Shown here in pieces: positions 7,660 through 16,593 of a stretch of 34,141 nucleotides of DNA. Below the pieces are notes generated by a model. The model did no database searches, was not told where the DNA came from, and saw only the letters and a program-made list of their open reading frames with translations. The position numbers and the translations under genes are program-made. The stretch covers positions 1-34,141 of the forward strand of contig CADCIU010000029.1 of NCBI GenBank assembly GCA_902801585.1, given 5' to 3'. Numbering within the stretch: position 1 is the first letter of the stretch; each line of letters opens with the position of its first letter. The DNA is from an uncultured Lachnospiraceae bacterium (lineage in GTDB: Bacteria > Bacillota_A > Clostridia > Lachnospirales > Lachnospiraceae).

Positions 7660-10600
7660 TCACTTGACCGTCACCGTCACCTTCTTGGTAACCGCCCCGG
7701 ACTTGATCGTGATCGTCACCTTTCCTTTCTTGACACCTGTCACAACACCTGTCGAGCTGACCTTCGCGACCGCATTATTCGAGCTCGTGTAGGTGATGGC
7801 TTCACCGCTCGAGGCAGGCACTTTTTTGGCGCCCAGGCTGACTGTTTTCTTAACACCGACAGTATAGGCCGTCTTCAGAGTGGTGATCGAAGTCGTCTTG
7901 GGCTTCACCGTCACCGTCACAACCTTGGACTTGGTTCCGGACTTGACCGTAATTGTGGTTTTGCCCACCTTGATTCCTTTAATCACGCCCGTGGATGTCA
8001 CCGTTGCGACCGCTTTGTTGGCGCTCGTGTACTTGATCGCGTCCGCGCTGCCTGCAGGCGTCTTCTTAGCACCGATACTGACCGTCTTGCCGACCACCAC
8101 TGTGTAAGCGGTCTTGGCTGTCGTAAGACCTGTCGTGCCCTGCTTGACTACGATCGTAACTTTTTTGGTCTTCTTGTTGCTGGTCGTGATCGTGATCGTG
8201 GTCTTTCCGACCTTGATTCCTTTTACAACACCGGTTTTGGTCACTGTCGCGATCTTTGTGTTCGCGCTCTTGTAAGTGATCGTATTATCACTGTATACAG
8301 GATTGAGCTTAACGCCCATGTTGATCGTACTCTGTGTCGTGACCGTATAACTGGTCTTGGCCGTAATGCCCGTGCAGTTGACCTTGGGTACAGTGATCGT
8401 GAGTACGGCTGTCTTACCGCTCTTTAATTTCACGGTGATCTTCGCCGTTCCGGCTGTCGTTCCCGCCGTTACGATCACGTTTTTGCCGCTGATCTTCGCT
8501 GTCGCGACCTTTGTATTGGAGCTGGCTGCAGAAGCGACGGAGTCTCCGGCCGCGTATGTCACTACAGCGGTCTTGTCCTTGGTCTTGGCGATCGTCGCCG
8601 TAGTCCAGCTGACCTTGATCGTAGGTGTAAGCTTGGCGATCGGCTTTGTACTCTTTTCTCCGCACACTGTGCATGTACCGGTACTGACACCCTCCTCAAA
8701 TACTGTCGGAGCCTTTGTCGTAGTCCAGTTCGTCCAGTTGTGATTGTGGATGATCACACGGACACCGGCGACCGCCTCATTGCCGTGCGCCTCCCTGCCC
8801 CTCAGGGCAAGAAATACCTCTTTCGTTCCGCTCACATCGGCAAGCGCGTCCTCACTTACGGAGAGCTTTCCGTAATATCCTTTGCCGCCGTCTGAAAGAG
8901 TCAGTTCTCCGTCTCCGGACCGTACAGATTCCAAGCTGTAAGAATCGATCGGATACTCTTTGCCGTTCGGTTCCTTCATGGAATAGACCTTGAGGGCCGG
9001 CGATACTTTGCCGCCGACCTGTGCCGCGGTAAACTCTTCTCCCGGCGCGGCGTAGAATACTGTGTCCTCGGGAACGATGAGTTCCGCCCTGCTGACACCG
9101 ACGTTTACAGAGATCGGGAACCAGATCTCATCGACCCACTCTCCGTTTTCGTCCCAGATAGTGACCGTGACATCCACATCCGAGTACCCTGTGCGGATCG
9201 GGCTGATCACACCTCTGTCACCGTTGATATCAATGATGCGGTCATCATAGTAATCATAAGAGATCGTGTAGGAGAATCCTTCCTGCCCGCTCCCGCGCTC
9301 CGGCACCGGGGAAACAATCTCCCGGATCTCTCCGTCCTCTTCCCTGTACTCTGCATGGCTGACATAAGGAGTGAGCTCCATGCTGTTATTCATCAGAATC
9401 TCGACACTGTCTGCCTTCCTGCCGTCAGGATCGCGCAGCTCCGCTGTAAAAATATCGCCGGTGACCTGAATGTTCATTCTGCATGTATCATATCCCTCCG
9501 GTCCGCCTGCGAAAGTAACGGTCAGAGGCACATCGTGATCTGTCTCCGCCAGAGCTGTCAGTTTCCAGTCTCCTCCGTCCTGTGTGATCCCGAGGAAGCT
9601 GCTGTCCAACTCATTTTCAAATTCAATGTTCGTGATCGTCACATCGTAGAAGTCGCCGGTCTTATAATAGGCATTGATGCCGCTGTCATGGCCGGGCGCC
9701 TCGATGTAGAGCTGCGTCTGTCCGTTCTCAAAGACCTGCTCCGTGCCCACGCCCATCTTCTGTCTTATATCAACGATCTCCAGGAAAGGATCCACGATAT
9801 TGACATTGATCAGTTCATCTGCCAGCGTGACACCGTTCAGCTGCGCGGTGAGCACGATCTGCACTCTCGCGAAGCCGCTGGCCCAATCATCTCTCTGAAA
9901 TCGGAGCATATGATGGAGATCCCTGAGGTCCTCGCCGCTGACTGTAAGGCCGCTCTGCTCATCAAAGATACGGCTCAGGTCATACAGGCCGATCTCATCG
10001 CCGCGTCTTCCCTCGTCATCGATCACATAATTGCGGATCGGCTCTAAGGTTCCGTTCAGCGGAACGCCGATCTCGCACCGGATCTCCACAGGATAGCCCT
10101 CAGCGACCAGTGCATCCAGCTTCTCGCGGTCCGGTCTGATCTCTATGCTCTCCCCTGCGTAATACCACGTAAACCGCTTGTCACCGCGGCCATTATTGAC
10201 AATAAATCCATCGCTGTACACGGCTTCTTTGCAGTAAAGATCTCTCCAGACCTCCTGCACATCTCCGCTGTCGTCTGTCCACATTCCGCAGACTGACAGA
10301 CTGACGTCCCAGTCGACCATCCTCTTAATTGTCAGGGGAAATGCCTCAGAGGCCACTTCCCGGCCGGGTTCAAGAATATTTCCGTTTTTATCCGTGATCT
10401 CGAAGTTTGCGGGATCGTTTTCTCCGCTGCCTGTGTGCCACTCCAGCCGGTAGCTCACATCCGTGTACTCTCCGGCAGGCGTATAGCCGCCGTCCGTCCC
10501 CTTCTTCATAAGAACAGGAACCACCTCGACCTCTGCGCCGGGCGGGATGGTCTCATCCCAATCGAGCGCTGTCACACCATCCGCTTTCTGAAAGGCGAGC

Positions 10601-13458
10601 TCCATGATCTCCCCGTCCACAAAGATCCTTCTGTCCGCGCCGGCACAGTCATCCCCTGTCTCAGGGTCGATCAGGCGCGCCTCCACTTCAAGTTCAACCT
10701 CATAGAACTCCGGATCAAGGGATTTGAGGAGGATCGACCGGTCCTCCGGATCCACTTCGTAATCCCAGAGAACGCCTCGTTCCGCTGCAGCCTCGAAGTC
10801 CCCGTCGAACCTGCTGTCGATCAGTTCCATGGCCACATGCTCACAGCGCACCTCATAGCGGACCTCGTAGTCAGAAGTATCGAATTCTCTTCTTTCTCCC
10901 GTGCGCCAGTCGTACTCCTCAGCAAAGATCTGCGGAGTAAGGCGGATCGTTCCGCCGGACTGCATCCTGTCACTTCCCGTATTTGTGAACAGATGCATAT
11001 GGATCCGCCGTCCGCCGACGATCACGCGGAAATCTTTTTCCCGATGCAGGGTAACATCATTTTCACCGTTCGAAGCAGTGATCTCTATCTCCGCGTGCAT
11101 CTGCGCTTCGCCGCCGCGCACTGCAGTGACCTTCCAGCCGTCGTCCAGTCTCTCAAGCGTGACCGGCTCGCGGGTATCAAACTCGTCCTCCTCCGCCTCA
11201 TAAGTCAGGTTCGTGATCTCATACTGCACGTCTAAGCCGTCCGGGAAGTCCGTTGTGCAGATAAACGCATCGTTCTCCGCCTCTATAAACCATTCATCAT
11301 CTACGAAGAGGACTTCGTCTTCCATCGCCCCGTGGAAATCATACCAGGCTTCGCGCACGTCAAATCCGCGCTGCTCACTGGAAACCTCCCGGCCTCCAAT
11401 CCTGAGAGAGATCCTCGTCTCAACCCTGTCCGCGCCCCGCATATACAGATCCGGGCCGATGAATGTGATCTGATGGGAGCTGCTGTCATAGCTCCAGCAG
11501 TCCCCCTCACTAAGCGGCACATCAAATCCTCTTCCCTCGTGCCACTCGCCTAATCCGACTTCAGGCACCAGTTCATATTCCGCACCTTCCAGGTTATCCA
11601 GATTGAATCCGAAGGTCCTTGAACCGTCCGAAAAGATATTGTCATTACCCTCGATCTCGTACCAGAAATGATAGTCTCTTTCATTCAGCCAGTATTCTCT
11701 GCTGTCGACTTCGTCGAACTCTCCGTTTTCATTCATTATGAATGCCTTGATACGGAAGGAGGTGTTGTATTCGAGAAGCCTTTCGAGCACATACGTCCCG
11801 GCCTCTCCCGCGGTGATCGCATAGGCCTGATCGTCATAGATTTCCGTCTCAAACTTCACCTGCCCCGAGGCCAAAACATTGTATCCTGCTGCATTGTCCG
11901 CCGGATATTCGCGGATTTCCGGCTTAAACGTGATCTTCTCTCCCACATCAAGGTTTCCATCGATCCTTGTGGGCCACAGTTCATAGTAGTGCCGGTCCAT
12001 GAAGATCCAGTGGTTGTTCTCTGCTTTAACTTCTCCGTTTTCCGAAATGGTAACAGTGATATTGATGTCGACATGGTCCCAATGATCGGGAATTTCCGCG
12101 CACCGGAGCACCGCGTTTGCCGGATTCTCCGGATCCTGCGTCAGTGTGATCAGGTCCCCGAGGTCCCTGCGGGCATCGTCATCCCAGAATTCAAGTCTCC
12201 AGTCATAGGTGATCCCCGCCATCTCCTCCTCGGAGCAGGAGTGGTACTCCTTCGTCGTGAAGTCGTACACTTCATGTCTTGCCTCAGCCGTGAGCGCAGT
12301 CTCCCCGCCGGGAAGGATCCTGTCTGAACCGTTGTCCGTCCACAGATCTACATCATAGACATCACTTCCGACATAAAGGTTGAATTCTTCTGTTTCAGGA
12401 CTTCCGTCCCAGTCGTCATAGGACACCGTGACCTTGCTGACACCGGCGTTCTTTGCACGGATCTCCCATCCGTTCTCATCACTGAACTCGATCAGGGCGA
12501 CATCTTCTCCCTCTATATCCACCACGGATATGTCCGTCACAGTCAGGTCAAAGTGATTTCCGAAAGGATACTGCCCGTTTTCCACATAGCAGCCCTGCCT
12601 GCGGTCGATCCACTGCGTCCAACCGGGCAGCATAGAGCGGTCTCCAAAACTGAACTGCCGCTCAATATAGGGCTTGTCTACAGTAAATTCGCGCTCGCAG
12701 GGCTCCCCGGATTCTTCTCCTTCAAGCACTGCCGAGATGCGCAGCTTAAACCATGTGACGCCCTCTTCCTTAAGCCTGCCGCCGTCGATATAGAGACGCA
12801 TCTCATTCGCCTCTAACCGGCAGGCACTTAAAACGTCCGCATCCTGCGGACCGTTATGTTCCGGTACAGTCATGGTCAGGGAGTAGTCAAGTGCCACGGG
12901 TCCTCTCACTTCGATCGGACAGGACCAGACGCCGTCTTCAAAAAGCCTGTGTCCGGCATCATAATCCCTGATCTCCACAAAAAACCCGCCATTTATTTCA
13001 TCCTGCGCGTTTGCTGCGTCAACGGCCTGTCCTTCTTCCACAGTTTCCTCTGTAACCGCAGGCGCAGTGCTGCTCTCACCGGACTCTTCTGATTCAGAAA
13101 CATCTCCGGCAGCCTCTTCTCCCTCGAAACCATCACGCTCATATTCTTCAGACTCCGGGGGTGCCTGATCGCCTCCGGGCGCTGTGACATCCTCATCATC
13201 TTCACCTGACGTCTCTGCTGCATCACTTACACCGTCATCAGAGACATCCCCTCCGCCGTCCGTCATGTCTGCAGCATTTGCTTCCGCTTCCACTCCTTCC
13301 GCTTCTTCCGCCCCTGAATCCTCCCCGCCGGGTTCTTCCGACTCCGAGATTTCCGCGGACGTACCGTCCGCTGCCGTGTTCTCCGCCGCAAGCACGCCTC
13401 CTGCCTGTGAAAGGACCAGAACACCTGCGAGCAGTATTGACAATAACCTCTTCCTCAT
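7660..13458 (-). CDS. Secreted surface protein with C-terminal Big_2 repeats
   Basis: 1932-residue exported protein. Residues 1-24 form a signal peptide (MRKR, a hydrophobic core, then VLA/AEN). Residues about 25-155 are a highly acidic Glu/Ser/Gly/Asp-rich linker. The middle (about 160-1570) is a long series of beta-rich modules with repeated GGR...L..., DxxTG and WY..R style segments that I cannot assign to a family. Around 1571-1610 is a HNHNW...CTVCG...IAKL module common in clostridial surface proteins. An imperfect Ig-like domain follows, then three clear Big_2 domains (about 1695-1932), each ending in a VxVGKTTITVKSG-type strand. There is no LPXTG motif or transmembrane anchor, so the Big_2 array may mediate wall association. 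It lies between a sugar kinase and a redox enzyme with no obvious functional link. The start ATG has only a weak GGAG upstream. Confidence 0.88.
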   Translation of the reverse strand: MRKRLLSILLAGVLVLSQAGGVLAAENTAADGTSAEISESEEPGGEDSGAEEAEGVEAEANAADMTDGGGDVSDDGVSDAAETSGEDDEDVTAPGGDQAPPESEEYERDGFEGEEAAGDVSESEESGESSTAPAVTEETVEEGQAVDAANAQDEINGGFFVEIRDYDAGHRLFEDGVWSCPIEVRGPVALDYSLTMTVPEHNGPQDADVLSACRLEANEMRLYIDGGRLKEEGVTWFKLRISAVLEGEESGEPCEREFTVDKPYIERQFSFGDRSMLPGWTQWIDRRQGCYVENGQYPFGNHFDLTVTDISVVDIEGEDVALIEFSDENGWEIRAKNAGVSKVTVSYDDWDGSPETEEFNLYVGSDVYDVDLWTDNGSDRILPGGETALTAEARHEVYDFTTKEYHSCSEEEMAGITYDWRLEFWDDDARRDLGDLITLTQDPENPANAVLRCAEIPDHWDHVDINITVTISENGEVKAENNHWIFMDRHYYELWPTRIDGNLDVGEKITFKPEIREYPADNAAGYNVLASGQVKFETEIYDDQAYAITAGEAGTYVLERLLEYNTSFRIKAFIMNENGEFDEVDSREYWLNERDYHFWYEIEGNDNIFSDGSRTFGFNLDNLEGAEYELVPEVGLGEWHEGRGFDVPLSEGDCWSYDSSSHQITFIGPDLYMRGADRVETRISLRIGGREVSSEQRGFDVREAWYDFHGAMEDEVLFVDDEWFIEAENDAFICTTDFPDGLDVQYEITNLTYEAEEDEFDTREPVTLERLDDGWKVTAVRGGEAQMHAEIEITASNGENDVTLHREKDFRVIVGGRRIHMHLFTNTGSDRMQSGGTIRLTPQIFAEEYDWRTGERREFDTSDYEVRYEVRCEHVAMELIDSRFDGDFEAAAERGVLWDYEVDPEDRSILLKSLDPEFYEVELEVEARLIDPETGDDCAGADRRIFVDGEIMELAFQKADGVTALDWDETIPPGAEVEVVPVLMKKGTDGGYTPAGEYTDVSYRLEWHTGSGENDPANFEITDKNGNILEPGREVASEAFPLTIKRMVDWDVSLSVCGMWTDDSGDVQEVWRDLYCKEAVYSDGFIVNNGRGDKRFTWYYAGESIEIRPDREKLDALVAEGYPVEIRCEIGVPLNGTLEPIRNYVIDDEGRRGDEIGLYDLSRIFDEQSGLTVSGEDLRDLHHMLRFQRDDWASGFARVQIVLTAQLNGVTLADELINVNIVDPFLEIVDIRQKMGVGTEQVFENGQTQLYIEAPGHDSGINAYYKTGDFYDVTITNIEFENELDSSFLGITQDGGDWKLTALAETDHDVPLTVTFAGGPEGYDTCRMNIQVTGDIFTAELRDPDGRKADSVEILMNNSMELTPYVSHAEYREEDGEIREIVSPVPERGSGQEGFSYTISYDYYDDRIIDINGDRGVISPIRTGYSDVDVTVTIWDENGEWVDEIWFPISVNVGVSRAELIVPEDTVFYAAPGEEFTAAQVGGKVSPALKVYSMKEPNGKEYPIDSYSLESVRSGDGELTLSDGGKGYYGKLSVSEDALADVSGTKEVFLALRGREAHGNEAVAGVRVIIHNHNWTNWTTTKAPTVFEEGVSTGTCTVCGEKSTKPIAKLTPTIKVSWTTATIAKTKDKTAVVTYAAGDSVASAASSNTKVATAKISGKNVIVTAGTTAGTAKITVKLKSGKTAVLTITVPKVNCTGITAKTSYTVTTQSTINMGVKLNPVYSDNTITYKSANTKIATVTKTGVVKGIKVGKTTITITTSNKKTKKVTIVVKQGTTGLTTAKTAYTVVVGKTVSIGAKKTPAGSADAIKYTSANKAVATVTSTGVIKGIKVGKTTITVKSGTKSKVVTVTVKPKTTSITTLKTAYTVGVKKTVSLGAKKVPASSGEAITYTSSNNAVAKVSSTGVVTGVKKGKVTITIKSGAVTKKVTVTVK
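7663..8376. repeat. Three tandem Big_2-coding repeats of about 240 bp
   Basis: Units at 7663-7896, 7897-8136 and 8137-8376 encode 78-80 residues each. Shared blocks are TAYTV/TSYTV, a YTSxN or YKSAN turn, AVATV or IATV, STGVxxGxKxGKxTIT and a terminal TVTVK. The first two units are the most alike, as expected from recent duplication or gene conversion. Confidence 0.8.
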
Positions 13459-13473
13459 ACCTTACTCCAATCC

Positions 13474-13512
13474 AAAGCGCCCTGTTCCGCCCGGACCTGT
13501 CTGCGGCGCTTT
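13474..13512 (-). promoter_or_regulatory. Inverted repeat in the leader of the surface-protein gene
   Basis: AAAGCGCC (13474-13481) and GGCGCTTT (13505-13512) form an 8-bp stem just upstream of the weak ribosome-binding site. On the minus strand it is followed by only three T residues, so it could be a weak terminator for the kinase gene or a leader hairpin. I see no convincing -35/-10 pair for the surface-protein gene in 13459-13648. Confidence 0.35.
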
Positions 13513-13648
13513 ACACTAAACAGCTCCGATTGACGTCCTTCCGCAAAGCAATGATAGTATCTCATTCAACTGCCCTGAATTTACTGTTTCAAACAGCAGC
13601 GGGATGTCACCTCTATAACTTCTATTTTTCCCTATTGGCATTGAAATA

Positions 13649-14584
13649 TCAATCCGTTTTGCACGGATCCTTGATTCCAAATTCTTCCGGCCTGAATCTG
13701 GGGCAGACATTCTGGCGTGAAGCGATGACCGATGCCGCAAGTCTCGTTCCGATCACACAGGCCTCTCCGACAGTCTTTCCATAAGTCAGCCCGATCGCCA
13801 CCCCGGCAAAAAACGCGTCTCCTGCTCCGGTCGTGTCCACGACATCCACCTTCAGGGCGGGACAGACCCCCGAATTTCCTGATTTATCTGCATAGACTGC
13901 GCCTTGTGCTCCCATAGTCACTATAATTCGGGGAATTCCTGAAAGTCGGGCTTTCCTGATGAGGATCTCCCGCATATCCGCGGGTGAAGTCTCACTGTAG
14001 TCTTCCGAGAAAAGAAGGCCCGCTTCCTGTTCGTTGCAGACAAGGACCGCTGTCCGCTGCAAAAGGTCCCGTCTCTGCATTGCGATCGACATGTTCGAGA
14101 TCACTGTATAAACTTCTTTGTGGTGCTTCTCCGCCAGGTCCAGCACCTTCTTGAGGATCGGCACCTCCACATCAAATTCCACGACAATACTGTCCGCTTT
14201 GCTGAAGATCTCGTCGCCTTGCTCATCCAGAGTCTTCTCAACGGCTGACAGATCCGGTCTCTTCGAAATGGAGGCGATCACGTCCCCGTCATTGTCAAAC
14301 ACGGCAAGCCATGTGCCGAGTCCCTCCGCGCTGCGCGTGATATAGCGGATCTCCACCTTGTGGCGGATCAGGTTTCTTACAACATCATCGCTGAGACCGG
14401 TATCATCCACGACGCTCACAAACGTGGGGCGCAGCTCCACATTGGCAATATCTTCCACTACATTGCGGCCGACTCCTCCGTGCACCTGAACGACACGGCC
14501 GACATTGCGCCCTCCCGGAATATACTGGCCCATAGGATACCCCTTTACATCAACAAATGCTGCTCCGATCACGACGATCCCCAT
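13649..14584 (-). CDS. PfkB-family carbohydrate/nucleoside kinase
   Basis: Cytosolic ribokinase-fold kinase, 311 aa, the usual family length. The N-terminal substrate site has the GGRNVGRVVQVHGGVGRNVVEDIANV region (about 24-49; GGxGRN at 36-41). The anion-hole and catalytic motif DTTGAGDAFF lies at 250-259, with Asp256 as the likely base, and an NxxE magnesium motif lies at 184-187 (NEQE). The N-terminal pattern resembles pseudouridine-kinase/ribokinase-like members more than fructose kinases; the substrate cannot be fixed from sequence. It lies between the hydrogenase terminator and the surface-protein gene on the same strand and is probably its own unit. The ATG follows a G-rich AGGGGG box. 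Confidence 0.88.
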   Translation of the reverse strand: MGIVVIGAAFVDVKGYPMGQYIPGGRNVGRVVQVHGGVGRNVVEDIANVELRPTFVSVVDDTGLSDDVVRNLIRHKVEIRYITRSAEGLGTWLAVFDNDGDVIASISKRPDLSAVEKTLDEQGDEIFSKADSIVVEFDVEVPILKKVLDLAEKHHKEVYTVISNMSIAMQRRDLLQRTAVLVCNEQEAGLLFSEDYSETSPADMREILIRKARLSGIPRIIVTMGAQGAVYADKSGNSGVCPALKVDVVDTTGAGDAFFAGVAIGLTYGKTVGEACVIGTRLAASVIASRQNVCPRFRPEEFGIKDPCKTD

Positions 14585-14736
14585 TTCCGTCCCCCTTTTA
14601 ATGCCTTTGTTTCCGACAGTGTTCTCCTTCGTTCATTACTGCGTCTGTTACTACTTCCATTATAGCAACAGCGCCTTGATTTCTCACCGCTTTCTTCATC
14701 CCCGGAGTTATTTACTGTCACTTTTGAGACACAGCA

Positions 14737-14780
14737 AAAGCCCGGCGCCGCTGCGGCAAATGCCGCGCCGGTACCGGGCT
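14737..14780 (-). terminator. Rho-independent terminator of the hydrogenase operon
   Basis: On the minus strand AGCCCGG (14780-14774) pairs with CCGGGCT (14745-14739), with GC-rich inner pairing (CGGCGCGGCA against TGCCGCAGCGGCG), followed by TTTTGCTGT. It lies about 55 bp beyond the hydA stop codon and should separate the hyd operon from the kinase gene. Confidence 0.8.
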
Positions 14781-14836
14781 GTTTCAATCAATTATTGCAT
14801 ATTAGTATTTGCTCTCACCAAAGTGCAGGGTTCCTG

Positions 14837-16579
14837 TCACCTGGGCGTGTAATGTGTATGCAGCAGGCTGTGTGCTTTGGCCTTTCCGGGCTTTTCGAGG
14901 AACTCATCGTAGAGCATCTGAACGACCGGGCTCTCGTGAGAGCATCTGAGGTCGTTTTCCTTGTCCGAATTGTACAGGACCGCTGAGCGCAGCGATTTGA
15001 GATCCACGTAATTGCGTACACTGTCGCTCTGGACGGGCTGGCCGCCGCCGTTGATGCAGCCACCGGGGCAGGCCATGATCTCGATGAAGAGATACTTCTT
15101 CTGGCCGCTCTTGACCATCTCCACGACCTTTCTGGCATTGCCGAGGCCGCTGGCGACACAAACGTCCACTTCGTTTCCGTTGATGCGGTATGTCGCTTCC
15201 TTGATGCCGGGCGTTCCGCGGACATCCATGAAATCGACCTTCTCGTTCGTTCCGTCGAGGATATTGGCTGCAGTACGAAGCGCTGCCTCCATAACACCGC
15301 CGGTCGCGCCGAAGATCTTGCCTGCGCCGGATGCGATCGCAAACGGATTATCGAACTCTTCTCCCTCCAGATCCTTGAAGCTGATACCTGCTCCCTTGAT
15401 CATGCGGGACAGCTCTCTTGTGGTCAGAGCCACATCTACATCCGGAATGCCCTTGGTGGACAGCTCAGGTCTGGAGACCTCAAACTTCTTGGCAGTGCAG
15501 GGGATCACGCTGACCACGAAAAGGTCCTTGGGGTCAATGTGATTCTTCTGGCAGTAGTAAGTCTTGAGCAGTGCGCCGAACATTCCCTGCGGAGACTTGC
15601 AGGTCGACAGATTCGGGAGCATATCAGGATAATTGTGCTCCATGAACTTGATCCAGCCGGGGCAGCAGGACGTGAACATCGGCAGCGGAGGCTTATCCAG
15701 CTTGTTGGAGGTAATGCGGCTGATCAGCTCGTTTGCCTCCTCGAGGATCGTGAGGTCCGCCGTTACGTTCATATTGAAGACTTTCACGTCGCCGAGCATG
15801 CGGATGGCCTGGACCATCTTATCTTCCACGTGCGTTCCCGGAGGCATGTCAAAACATTCACCCAGCGTTGCGGCAATAGAAGGTGCCGTAAAGAAGACCA
15901 CCTGCTTCTTGGGATCTGCAATGGCATCCCATACATCGTCGATATTGCTCTTTTCATACAGAGCGCCGACAGGACATGCGACGATACACTGGCCGCAGCC
16001 TACGCAGGTCGTGGTATCCAGTCCCTTGTCGAAGGGAGAGCCGACACGGACGTCAAATCCGCGGCGGATCTGTCCGATCGCGCCGATCCCCTGCACGTTG
16101 TTGCAGGTGGAGACGCAGCGCAGACACTGAATGCACTTGTTGTTGTCGCGGACAACGTAAGGCGTGCTGTCATCGATCTCGTATTTGGGCTCGTCATCTT
16201 TGAAGTGATCTTCGTCGATGCCGTAGTCATACGCCAGTTTCTGCAGCTCGCAGTGATTTCCTCTCACGCAGGACAGACATTTCTTGCGGTGCGTGGACAG
16301 GATCAGCTCGATCGTGGTCTTTCTGGATGCACGGACAGTTGCCGTATTGGTGAGCACTTCAAGGCCTTCCTCTACGGGGTATGTGCATGCCGCTGTGAGT
16401 CCCCTTCTTCCCTTGATCTCCACCACACAGACGCGGCAGGCGCCGATGCAGTTGATATCCTTGAGGTAGCAGAGAGAAGGGATCTCGATATTAGCCATTT
16501 TGGCCGCCTGCAGGACAGTCGTGCCCTCCGGAACGGTGACCGGGATATTGTTAATCTTTAAATTGATCATCTTTTTCAC
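14837..16579 (-). CDS. hydA: [FeFe] hydrogenase catalytic subunit HydA (trimeric, bifurcating type)
   Basis: Catalytic subunit, 580 aa, producing or consuming H2 with ferredoxin and NAD(H) as part of HydABC. N-terminal NuoG-like [2Fe-2S] domain (Cys37, 44, 48, 51 and 65 region), then the His-Cys3 [4Fe-4S] region (about 97-110), two ferredoxin clusters (CIQCLRCVSTC at about 149-159, CVGCGQCIVACP at about 192-203) and the H-cluster domain. H-cluster loops: TSCCPGW (303-309), IPCTAKKFE (359-367), and MACPGGCINGGGQP (502-515). The usual Met of the second loop is Ile359 here. The C-terminus ends HSLLHTHYTPR, the small-subunit-like tail. The start is taken as GTG at 16579, 9 nt after AAGGAGG; the longer frame overlaps hydB and an ATG at 16570 is too far. 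It lies 14 bp after hydB. Maturases HydEFG are not in the window. Confidence 0.93.
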   Translation of the reverse strand: MKKMINLKINNIPVTVPEGTTVLQAAKMANIEIPSLCYLKDINCIGACRVCVVEIKGRRGLTAACTYPVEEGLEVLTNTATVRASRKTTIELILSTHRKKCLSCVRGNHCELQKLAYDYGIDEDHFKDDEPKYEIDDSTPYVVRDNNKCIQCLRCVSTCNNVQGIGAIGQIRRGFDVRVGSPFDKGLDTTTCVGCGQCIVACPVGALYEKSNIDDVWDAIADPKKQVVFFTAPSIAATLGECFDMPPGTHVEDKMVQAIRMLGDVKVFNMNVTADLTILEEANELISRITSNKLDKPPLPMFTSCCPGWIKFMEHNYPDMLPNLSTCKSPQGMFGALLKTYYCQKNHIDPKDLFVVSVIPCTAKKFEVSRPELSTKGIPDVDVALTTRELSRMIKGAGISFKDLEGEEFDNPFAIASGAGKIFGATGGVMEAALRTAANILDGTNEKVDFMDVRGTPGIKEATYRINGNEVDVCVASGLGNARKVVEMVKSGQKKYLFIEIMACPGGCINGGGQPVQSDSVRNYVDLKSLRSAVLYNSDKENDLRCSHESPVVQMLYDEFLEKPGKAKAHSLLHTHYTPR

Positions 16580-16593
16580 GTTCTGATCCCTCC

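Noticed and set aside
7663..8376. Regular repeats as a possible CRISPR array
   Set aside because: The repeat unit is about 240 bp and codes in frame for Big_2 domains; no short identical repeats with unique spacers are present anywhere in the window.
15539..16561. 340-codon plus-strand open frame opposite hydA
   Set aside because: Antisense shadow of a clear [FeFe] hydrogenase; codon bias of the real gene leaves the reverse frame open.
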